The notes beneath the pieces are model-generated. The model saw only the letters and a list, made by a program, of their open reading frames with translations. It made no database searches and had not been told where the DNA came from. From Branchiostoma floridae (lineage: Eukaryota > Chordata > Leptocardii > Amphioxiformes > Branchiostomatidae), in the NCBI RefSeq assembly GCF_000003815.2, contig NC_049981.1, forward strand, positions 32,922,980-32,980,265: a stretch of 57,286 nucleotides of DNA, read 5' to 3'. Positions 11,055-21,400 of this stretch are shown here, in pieces (the stretch's first letter is position 1; every line of letters starts with the position of its first letter). Made by a program: the position numbers and the translations under genes.

Positions 11055-11381
11055 CTGTTGAGATAGAAGGTGAACAGAAAATGTTTCAAGACGTGCCGAC
11101 AAGTCGACGTAATAAAGCTAGCCTACGAACTTGCAGTTGATGTGTTACGCTAGCCTCTACTGATGGCTGTAATAGTAGAAATTGGCCAAAGCGTAAGTCA
11201 AAGCTGACTTAGGAGTACAGTTTGCGGCGTAGAGTTTTGCCCGTAATAGAAACACCGGCGAGTTCTAATCAAATGTTCAGTTTACATTAAAATATCTAAT
11301 AGGATGTGAAGTTCATTCTTTATCTGATACAGCATGCTTAATGCACCTTACGTACAAAATCCCTAGTTGAAGGGTACTCAC

Positions 11382-11463
11382 CGCAGGCATCCGTTAATAT
11401 TCCGACATCATCGATGGCAATGTCGCCGTAAGCGCCGCTGCCTCGAACGGTCTCAAAGACAAT
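11382..11463 (-). CDS. Copy A: last MAM exon
   Basis: An 82-bp exon encodes [20 protein letters not shown] and ends TDAC, the C-terminal strand and fourth Cys of a MAM domain. It has an acceptor AG before ATTGTC and a donor GT after the TGC-G, so it splices in phase 1 to the SRCR exon. The two upstream MAM exons found in genes B and C are absent, so this cannot form a complete MAM domain. Confidence 0.8.
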
Positions 11464-11787
11464 CTGTGATGACATGTCGAAAATCGTGGACATGTGTGGT
11501 TAACATGAATAATTCCATCTAGGTAAAATAGTAAGAAATTAAACATTTTAATGTTATTTTGCGGAAGTCAGCTATGAAGCAAAGCAATGACTTAACACTG
11601 TTTAGATTGAGTTTTGGGAGGATTTCTGGGACCAGGTGTTAGCTATAGGGTGCCCATTCGAACCCACTTCATAATTTAAAAACTGCTTGGTTTACGATCA
11701 CCAAATTCACAGGGAATGATTTACTCGTTATGTGGGCGAAGCCACACATATAGTTTTCTTACAAGTATTTCACCGGAAATCAGAAAC

Positions 11788-12080
11788 AAATGGAAGCCTC
11801 CATGTACTCCATGTTTCAAGCTTTTTGATTGGCCTAAAGTCGCAGTTTCTCGGTTGTACGTCAGAGGTGAACCTATCAACGCGCAGGACACAATCGGCAT
11901 CCATTTTGATAATAGCCAATCAAAACTCAGAAAAATGGAAGCTGTTAGCAAATACTCCGCGTTCCCAGCTTTTTGATTGGCCTAAATTCAGACTGTCTCG
12001 GGTGTACGTCAGAGCTGGACCTATCAACGCAGAGAACACAAAATGTCATTCGGCATCCAGTTTTATAATAGCAGCTGAGA
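11788..12080. repeat. Two-unit direct repeat of ~145 bp
   Basis: Units start with AAATGGAAGC near 11788 and 11932. Both contain AGCTTTTTGATTGGCCTAAA, GTACGTCAGAG and CCTATCAACGC. Each unit carries CCAAT-type and CRE-like words, so it could be duplicated promoter DNA of unknown origin. This is speculative. Confidence 0.6.
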
Positions 12081-12303
12081 CGCGGCAGTAAATCGGCCAT
12101 GCATTCGACCAAACAGGCGCTCAAGGAAGAAGTTGCCCGCCACGGAATGAACAAGATTGATAAATTTGCACAGAAAAACATTATCTTCAGAAAATGGGAC
12201 CTTGGAATCTTGCAAATTAAACAGTGAACGGACGTGTTCAAGCTACGCATTGCATTTGTATACATGTACCTGTTAAAATACCGGCATTAACGTTACGGCA
12301 AGC

Positions 12304-12387
12304 TTGGCCGAATGGCTAAAGCACCAGCTACATTTGCGCTTTTTTCGCTAGGTCAACCCTGGTTCGATTCCGGGCGGGAACAACTTT
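12304..12387 (+). other. tRNA-like sequence (SINE head or tRNA pseudogene)
   Basis: TGGCCGAATGGCTAAAGC resembles a pol III A box of the Leu/Ser class. It is followed by GGTTCGATTCC, a perfect B box, with a T-arm that can pair (CCTGG/CCGGG). The flanks do not form a seven-pair acceptor stem and the anticodon arm is poor. It is therefore more likely a tRNA-derived SINE head or pseudogene than a working tRNA. A T-rich tract follows at 12400-12416. Confidence 0.4.
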
Positions 12388-12949
12388 CTTTTAGTTGTCC
12401 TTTTTTTTTCTTTTTTGATATTTACAACAATTTTATCTTGCAAACAGAGCATCGTTCAGTTTACACGCCTTTTTATCTATTTTTTAATTGCCCTCAAAAG
12501 ACGGCGTTTTAATAAACGGTCGGACGGTCCATGTGGGGAGGGGGGCTCGTCAACGCCTCGGACCATACCGGCAGCCAAATACTGTATCGTCGATGTCTGT
12601 CGCCTGCGGCGTTAAGTCAAATTTGGAATGGAGGCTACGGTACGGTACCGGACCTGAACCTGATCATGAATTTCAGCTTTATAATTGCTACACAGCACAA
12701 CCCGTGACGTCAGGTAAAGGCCGAGAATAGGGGTGAACCGAGAATACGGGGCACCTAATGGCAATTACTATTGTGTGTAAGATAGTTTGACTTAAACTTC
12801 AAAAAAGGCCACGGGAAAGACTTGCTGCATTTTCGCGAAAATGTTGTCATTCTAGTTGTTTCTTTTCTTGCGATTTTTCCTTTCTTTTCCCTTCGCCCAC
12901 ATCCTGCATTTTTTCAAAAATGTTGCCTTTCTAGTTTAATTTTTTTTTA

Positions 12950-13867
12950 TTCTGTCAACAATTACTGGGGTCACTGGAGCCAGCGACAGGTCATGTTTTA
13001 TCTGTTCTTGTTACTGATAGAGTTTCACACTTTGTTTGCTTCATGATCAGGAGTAGTAAAAGTTAATGGTGAACAGTGAGCATCACGGACATGGTAAAAC
13101 ATAGCACTGCCTCTGTCTAGAGTTCCTCCTCTGAGCATGCCGTAATTCAGAGGCTGTCGGGTCATGCCCGACACACGACGAAGTTTCGCAACTAAGACCG
13201 ATGATTCCCGACCGCCTTGCTTTAAAGGGTCACTGGGCAAAATGTAGCATTTCTAGTTTGATTATTGTGACATACGCCCGGGGCTCAGTTTGTCCTCCAA
13301 TACCTACAGATTACGTTCTCACTTGTCCTGATGAGGTTAAAACCTTTTTTATGCGATGGTGAACTTAAGAACTTTCATTTTCTTAGAACTAACAACAAAT
13401 AAAACATCATGTTAGAGACAGTGTGACCAAGCACGTCATGATTCTGAGATTCCCGACCGCCTTACTTTAAAGGGTAACTGGGTAAAATGTAGCATTGCAG
13501 GTTTGGCATACGCCGCGGGCTCAGTTTGTCCTTCAATACCAAAAGATGAAAGATTATGTTATATCATTAAAATCACTTGTGCGGATGAGGTTAAAACCTT
13601 TTTAATGTAGTATTGGTTTTCTCTTTGTAACGATGAAAGTAGAAAATGTACACGGTTAGTGCAGTTTGATTTTGACTCTTACCAACAACGTACCTGTCCT
13701 GACCTCTGATAACCCGTGTGTAGAGACGACCGGTTTTACAGACGCGGTGTGTACAGACTTGTTACAGTCGCGCTGGAGTGTGTGTTTATACAGAAATCAC
13801 TGATGCATGAAATACCCAAAATGCAACTTAAATGTCCTTATATCTCAAGGTACAGTAAAAATACGTG
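12950..13867. other. Copy A 5' flank remnant
   Basis: Matches the gene B upstream region from about 23913 and the gene C upstream region from about 48180 (AACAATTACTGGGGTCACTG). The promoter-proximal part seen in genes B and C is missing. No gene is seen. It contains internally repeated blocks (GATTCCCGACCGCCTT near 13203 and 13450). Confidence 0.65.
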
Positions 13868-16787
13868 TAAGACCAGTGACGTGAGCAAGCAGAAAACAGA
13901 CCAGCGCGATTTGGGGACAAGAATGTGTCGGAATTTCTTTGTTCGATGATTTCCATTTGGGTAGTCTATATTCAATCTGTCAAAAATGTTGTCACTTAGA
14001 AAGCAAGCGCATTTGGGTATGTTTAGAGGCGGAAAATGCATTCTAGACATCAAAACTTCAAGCATTTGTTAATCAAGCGACCATACCCGACGGAAAACGA
14101 GTAGATACCGCCTGGGACTTGCCTGGGGCTCAGTTTGTCCTACATTATGTATTGATAAAAATCATAATCTCTATATCCAAAAATCTACATCTACATCCTC
14201 ATATCCTCATATCTTGCATAAATGTGATGTTAGTTTGTTCCTTGCACCGCTGAAAAAAAGAAAATCTAAAATCTGCAAATATTATCATGTAGTTTAGGTT
14301 TGACTCCTGTCAACAACAGGATCCTAGGAGCTGCCCTGACTTGTGCACCCTGGGGTCAGGGCGGCCTGTTTTAAACACGCAGTGTACAAAACTGGTCGTG
14401 TTTATACAGAAGTCACTAATGCCCAAAACATATCTTAGCAAAAGTACACGACGTGAACAAAGACCTCTATGGTTGGGGCGAGTCATTGTCACCATTTCCC
14501 TATTCATTCTTATTTGCATGTCTTTGTAGTCGATTCTTTTTCCAGCACAGAAAAGGTGCCAGTTTCTCTTGAACATCTTCGTTTGCTAACCATGACTGTG
14601 GCTACTTGACGAAGATCAGAGACCGCCAGCACACGCTCGACAGACGACGAGTACATACCGGAGTTAGGCAAATGGGACCTACTATTTCCGACCAGCATGC
14701 TTGACAAAGTCGCTAGGAAGGCGGAATATAGCAACACGTTTGCCTAACTAGACAATAGTTGTAACCAAGTTAGGACCCATTTCTACCAATGTGTTTATAT
14801 CGTGTGTTTAATGCAGGACATTCTCTCACAAGTAACAGATGCTGAACAGATTACAAAACAGGGAAACATCATTTACTGTTGTAAGACACTAGTTCAATGT
14901 GACCTCAGGCAGGAGTGACCTGTAAAGACATAGAATCCTTACAAAAGAGGTTCGTGTTCTTCATGATGAAGCTAAGCTATTTAAACTCCACAGCATTTAT
15001 CAGATAGATGTGCAAAAGTTAGGTGCGACGGGTCGTTCGGTGTAATATAACCAGCTGCTGCCGCACCGCGTGCCTGCGAAGCTGGTGTGTTACGCCGATC
15101 GGCGGTTATACCGGCTATATAGATACAGATATTATAACCTACCACATTTCTTTTGTTTTTTGTATGTTTTTTGTATGAAGGTCGAAATTGAAATTCTAAA
15201 AGAAAAAAAAGGAAAAAGAAGGCAACTTGGAATCGCTTCATTGAAATACAACAGGTGGTAGTGTATTAGGGATACCAGTCAGATCGGACATTTAGGTTTT
15301 TTTTAGAAACTTGCAATTTATTCCAAAGAAGCAATAGAATCCAACGCCACCAATAATTGTACGATAATTATAGATGTATGGATCATGTACCGACTAACAC
15401 CAAATGTGTACAAATATTTGGATTAAAACATATACCATTCATTATTGTTATATTGAGCCCTAACATACGAACAGAACATACTAAACAAAATGCAAATTCC
15501 AGTTGCTAAAAAGAGACAGAAAAATGCCTACAAATAAAGATCTAGTCAAGTACCGTATAGTTAAGTGCAAATGTAATAGCAGTAACGTTATAGACGTAAA
15601 GGCAGCATTTGAAAATGTATAGTGGGTTTGAGACAATCTCACAGTATATATGGACAGTAAAACTATACTAAGCATAACAGTTTCAAACAGACATATATCC
15701 TATTATAGAATAATTCTCACCTTCAAGTTAAGACACATTATACATTAGAAGAAGATAAGAAAGTAGCATGAAGCTACACATTTTTTTAATCTAATGGTAA
15801 AACTTTGTCGACGTATTTAACTCATAAAGGCACTATTCCTTTTCTAAAAAAAAATACAGTAAGTTTTATAATCTGCCAAATACAGTGGGAAACTATTGCC
15901 ACCAGACTATTCAATAAGTACTTGAATTTGAATGTAAATATTCCATACTTTCTACAATCGGCATAGAATTGCATCTTTCACATTGTCATTTGAAACCTTT
16001 GATACTTGTAGAAACTCTGATGTTTAGTGATAACTATTAGATTACAGAAAGAAACACAGAGTACAACAACAAGTTTCCGCAACTATGACGCCGAATATGT
16101 GTAACTAATAATAACCTCATTATCTTCTGCCTACTTCCTAACCAAGTAAGGGAATGTTAGCAAAAATGCTATTTTTAGTGTCTTAAAGACTTAATCAAAG
16201 TAAAACAACTCACTTATAAGAGTACTGAAATACATGTTAAAATACCAAGCGCCAGAACATCGCGCTGGAAATGATGCATGATTTTAGAAATGATCTATGT
16301 AAGGTTTTACTATAACACACGCGAAATAGCTGACTCCGCTACGTTAACGATAAGTGGCTTAATCTTTCCCCTATGCAGATATCAACATGTTCCTACGTTT
16401 CTTTAAATGATAACATTCAAACAATGCAATTTGTCCAACATGTCTCAACAAAATGCTAGTGAACCGAAACATCAATGTGCTGAAGCACTTTTCTGGCCCT
16501 TGAGTACATGAATATGTATGAAATTATTATGATCTACTTTCCTTAAAGGTATTTACGCTGTTTATAAAAAGAAAAGTGATATGTAAGTATTGCCAGACAT
16601 GGGAGTAGCAAGATTCCGCAGAAAATGGTCCAAGCTTTGATTCAGTGAAGTCAAGCTTGCCTAAGCTTGATGTTTCTGACTTTGGGAGAAGAAATGCTGC
16701 TACAGTTATCGCTATGGGCCGCTCTTCATCTTCATGATGGTAACATCAGGCCATACGAACCTGATTTAGAAAAAAAATCTGCTCCGG
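13868..16787 (-). other. 3' flank of gene B (duplicated block)
   Basis: Second copy of the block seen at 5824-8218, including the likely 3' UTR. A stretch of about 700 bp (about 15000-15720) is shared with the gene C flank (26190-26840) but is missing from copy A. A minus-strand AATAAA near 15310 is conserved at about 26400 and could be the polyadenylation signal about 1.4 kb after the stop. No convincing gene is present. Confidence 0.6.
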
Positions 16788-18421
16788 TTATGGTCTGATT
16801 TTCATAGACACAGATTTAAGGGAGTAGCCTTCGCCTTTCCAGTGGTTCCACACCACACCTTGCCAGGCTGAACAGGGGCTCACGCAGTTGCCCAGGTAAC
16901 GCCCGTTGAGAACGGAGTGGGTGCAGCTGTTAAACCACCAGCCGGCCTGTCCGCGCGTCCGAGAACAATGGCTACTCCATGCATCATTGTCCCTGTCCAC
17001 AGTGGAGAACCTCCGCCCGTTGAGGGAGTGTGATCCAGTCATGGAGTCTCCCGCGGTGCCTGAATACCCGGAAATGTGCAGGCGGTACCCGTCCGCCTCA
17101 CCGGACACCCTGGGTGGGAAAATTACGTCATATCATTGTTAGATTTCTGAAGATTACGTATCCATGCAGGTATTAAACATTAATGTTTAAGCTCAATCCA
17201 CATCTACATTTACATTGAGCTACCCCCAGAAAGCCCCATTAGAGGGAAAGCGGTGGTGGGGGTATGAATGTATTTGATGCATTATTGCCATTGTATAGCT
17301 AGTCAAACAGAAATCTAAGTCATGATTTCAATATCCTTTAGCTATGATTGTTAACTGAATTCATCATCATACTTTGAATTTTCGTAATGCCTAAGATCAT
17401 GACTTCGCAAAATGTCTTCCGTTTCGTCTGTGTAACTATGCGCTTGTTTCAGTTACGTACGTATGTATGTATGTTTGTATGTATGAAAAGATCAATCGTA
17501 TTTGTGTACATGCGTGTATCAGTGTAATGGTAAAAATAGCGTTCTGCCATTTCACCGGTAGAGATCACTATCGGAGTCCCTGTTGACAAAGATCGCGACA
17601 GGATCTCTGCCTGTACAAGCGGCAGTTCTAACGGTAGAGATCCCGATCGGAGTCTCTGCCGACGGAGCCCCAGATCGCGATGTTTTGCCATGTTTGATAG
17701 CTTGTCACATTTAAAAGAACAAACCTGAAAGTGCTATAAAGGGCGAAACGTTTGTTCCCTCCCCAATCTTCCATGTCAATTCTTAACTGGTGGTTTTTAA
17801 AGTTTGTCAGGAGGTGGATGACCTCGTTCCCAAGCCAAAACTCCCCCTTTTTATCTCCAAAGCCCAGTTTGTACTCCTCCCAGGTCCGGTTGAAGGGAAC
17901 CGACCCGTCCTGCCGCCGCTGGATCACAGTCCAGCCGCCTCCTGTGTAGAGGTACAATTGACAAACTTAAGCTATCACCGCGGACAAGGAATTTTACAGA
18001 ATGGTCAAGGAATGCTATGGAATGTTCAAGGGATTTTATAGAATGGACATGAGTATCATATAATGATTGTACTAAAATAGATGTACAAATTTTCAAGGCA
18101 AATGTGCTTAGTCATGAAAAAAAAAACTTTTTGAAAATTCGTCCTATTAATCATATGTGTACTAGATGTTCATAAGCAGACCATTGATAAGAAATTTACT
18201 TATGATACATTGATAAGTAAAATTTAAATCGCTTTAAAGGTTAGGAAGGTAGGAGAATTGTCATAACCAGTGTAGAAAAGAAATTTTCGCAGACATAACA
18301 TGTACAGTACCTGCAGTGTCCATGTCACAGTAGGTTCCGATCCGGTCAGGGTAGAAAAACATGGTGTACACGCCACTTGCTGTCCGTCCTGAGGCACGGT
18401 ACTCATCGCAGCCTGTAAAAT
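16788..18421 (-). CDS. Gene B: FBG domain, 3 exons
   Basis: Exons 18311-18421, 17725-17941 and 16788-17109. Key parts are [52 protein letters not shown]...HC, GWWFNSC and SVSMKIRP then stop. The calcium-site Asp pattern and the four canonical Cys are present, plus an extra pair (GNCVSPC). The first exon starts in phase 1 so that the last G of the SRCR exon completes its Asp codon. Loop residues around DNDAWSS differ from copies A and C. Confidence 0.88.
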
Positions 18422-21400
18422 CTGTGGTCAAAAAATAATATGAATATGAATGCATGTTGACCATTATCAAGTATTTGCTACTACGGTGTTGATCACTAGT
18501 GGTGTACGAATCATACAAAAAGTACAAAGCCAATAAAGACATAAAAGCAATCCTACCATAACAGGAAACACTCGCGTCCTCGTCGTGCGCACAGTCGTGA
18601 TCGCCCCAGCCGTTGTGTGGACAGTCGGCCAGTCTGGACTCGTTCCCGGTACAGGCCACCTGGTCCATCCAGATGTGGCCGCCGCCCCGCCCGAAGGAGC
18701 GCTGGGAGGACACAGGCCGGGCGTAACGGTAGCCCAGCTGACGGCACACCACCTGCGCGTCCTCGTCTCCCCACCGGTCGTTACAGACCGTTCCCCACTC
18801 CCCGTAGTGAAGCACTTCCACCCTTCCTTCGGCAGAGGTGTTTCCGCCGGTAAGGCGAACTATTGAGATAGAAGGTGAACAGAAAAATGTTCATCTGGTC
18901 AGATTTGAAGTTCATTCTTTATCTGATACAGCGTGCTCAATGCATCTATGTACAAAATCCCTTGTTGAAGGGTACTCACCGCAGGCATCCGTTATTATTC
19001 CGACATCATCGATGGCAATGTCGCCGTAAGCGCCGCTGCCACGAACGGTCTCAAAAACAATCTGTGTAAAAAATCGTCATGGTGATCACATGTATATAGG
19101 TCTCATTACCCCCCCCCCCACCATCGTTATTTCAGAACTGCTTGGTTTACGCTCACCACATTTGCATGGGATGATGTACTCGTTTTATCTTTTCTGTGCT
19201 TTTGCTATCCTATCTTTATGACGTGTATTGCGGAATTATGACATCAGAATGTGACTTTATCGGCTAAACCGGCTAAATTTGGAATTTCCGTTATACTGAA
19301 GGTTTAAAGATAAAGTTGACTAATAAGGGTGTGTCATTGATATCAAAGTCTGCAAGACTCATTTGGCCAATGGCAACGGCATTGATTTCAGTAAAAACAA
19401 CTTGATAGTAAAGTCGCCCATGATATGGTCCACCATCTTGGATTTTAACCAATGACGTCACCATACTAGCATAAATTCATCAATGCAACATAACATTACA
19501 TAGGATATATATAGGTAAGCAATCTGGTTCAGCAAGAAAACCTTGAAACCCCACCGAAATGAGTAATGGCAATACTAAAAGAACACTTACATTATCATTA
19601 CATAATTCATGCCGACACAATTTTTGAACAATTGCAGTTTAGTAGTCCTGTCACACGTCTTTCAGTAGTTATTAGACGTCAAAGTTGGAGCAGGCAATTT
19701 TAGCCTTCCCCGGGGTCTAGATAGGGCTATGAAATTGGATTTCGAACCTGTAAGGATCCTTCCCGTTTCGGCAGTGCCAACTCGCTGAACTTCCAGTGGT
19801 CCCCCTGGAAGTCTGACCTGCTGAAAATGGCCTCTCCAAGGGTACTGTTCCCGCGCTGTTTCTTGTACACGTTGAGGGTGCCGACTTGTGTGCCGTACAT
19901 GTGGTAGTTAAAGTTCAGACAGATGTTGTTCTCCATGTTTAGCGGTGCGCTGATGAGCCGAGCCGTGTCACCTGCGGTACCGCCACTGGCCTCAACGTAC
20001 ATGTACTTCCCTATGGAGGAACAAACAATACATATAGTGAAGACGTGTATTCCAAGATTTTTAGTTCTCTGTAAAATTTGACCTTTTGTCACAGGAAGAG
20101 GGGATCGGACACGTGCCCCTACCAATTGCGTAATACACGTTAGTTTACATCTTGCTTCATTTTGTATTTTGCGTGAAAAATACGATAAACTCTCGGGCTA
20201 TTTTGCACTATGGCGAGCTCTAGCCGATCTAAAAAAATCGGCCGACGTTCGCTTGAACTGAGAGGCAGGCTTAAAGATATCAAAGTCAATCCTCTACAAG
20301 ACAAAGCGATGTTACTGTACTCAATAAAGGATTGCATGTCCATGTCTGGATAGGATGAATTCACTTCGGTTGCCATTGTACCAAAGATGTATTCGTACAT
20401 TTGAATATCATTGATATCTATGCTCTACCTGTGATATTGCGGAACGTGTTGTCATGGGGTGGCCCAGTGTTACTCGTGGGGGTGTGCTGACTCCCCCAGA
20501 CCCAGTCCGTGTCGTCGCTCGTGTCTTGTGTGAAGCCGCAGCCCCCGGCTCCGTGCTGGAAATCACAGAGTGCCCAGGGCTCTGGAAAAAGGACAGAGGA
20601 TAAGATATATATATATATATATATATACTCTTGTCCACTTTTGCACGTTTATATATACTTATATTCATATGAAACATCTCATTGGAAAAATGGAAGAGCA
20701 CCTATGTTTGAAATTAAAAAAAGAAACGAAAAAAGACAATGATGCGTTATGTACTATGCCCCTGTATCGTTGACGAAATTGTGCCGTTCAATACATATTA
20801 TCATGGTATAGTAGACGTAAATCATAAAGAAGATTTTTCGTTGATAACATTTAAAGAAAAGATTGCCACAAGTCGACAAGGAGGCACGAAGTCTGGTCAT
20901 AAAAATAACTATTCCTTGCCGGGCCCGGGGCTAAACGATAAAGAAATGGACGAAGTACGGCAACGATATTGTGCAACATACTTACCGCCCGAGGTGCTGG
21001 GTCCGGTACCGGTGGAGGCGCTGCCTGTGGCAGCCGGTCCCGCTGCAGGCCTCTCTGGGCGGGTGGAATGAGCCAGGACTGGTGGGGAGGTGACATGCGG
21101 TGTCTGAGAAAAGGAATAAATTTAATTAAGGAAAACTAAACGAAATCGTTTCGCATGACCACATTTTTTGTATAACATTATTTGTCCTTTCTGGACGCTT
21201 ATGGAAACCAGGAACGCTCTGAAGGAACCGAGCATAGACATGTTCGTTTTCAAAAGTGGAAATCTCAAAGCCTAACATGGTCATTTAACCCGCAATCCTT
21301 TTAATGCTTTGGATCACTTCTACGCAACCTTATATATATGTTGTTTATTGTAAATAGATGCATATACAGCAGTAATCGAAAGTTATGTTCTAACGTCAGA

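Larger units (their letters stand above)
8219..11463 (-). pseudogene. Copy A: 5'-truncated MAM-SRCR-FBG gene relic
   Basis: Five exons remain, in transcription order: 11382-11463 (MAM end), 10752-11054 (SRCR), 9651-9761, 9119-9335 and 8219-8543 (FBG, stop at 8219-8221). All have AG/GT junctions and the same phases as in gene B, and none has an internal stop or frameshift. The intron upstream of 11463 matches the other copies up to about 11600, a few tens of bases before the expected second MAM exon. Homology resumes only at about 12950, in the 5' flank. The transmembrane, propeptide, collagen, linker and first MAM exons and the promoter are therefore missing. I call it a truncated copy. The open frames leave room for recent loss or for use by read-through from gene B. 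Confidence 0.75.
11600..12950. other. Replacement DNA at the copy A deletion
   Basis: This block has no counterpart between the matching flanks of genes B and C. It contains a two-unit direct repeat (11788-12080), a tRNA-like sequence (12304-12387) and a CCGAGAATA-containing stretch near 12720-12750. No gene is recognised. It sits where the 5' half of copy A should be. Confidence 0.6.

Noticed and set aside
10557-11061. Long plus-strand frames opposite the SRCR exons
   Set aside because: Antisense shadows; the minus strand has SRCR motifs, correct splice sites and paralogues.
12304-12387. A functional tRNA-Leu/Ser gene
   Set aside because: A and B boxes are good, but the acceptor stem does not pair and the anticodon arm is poor.
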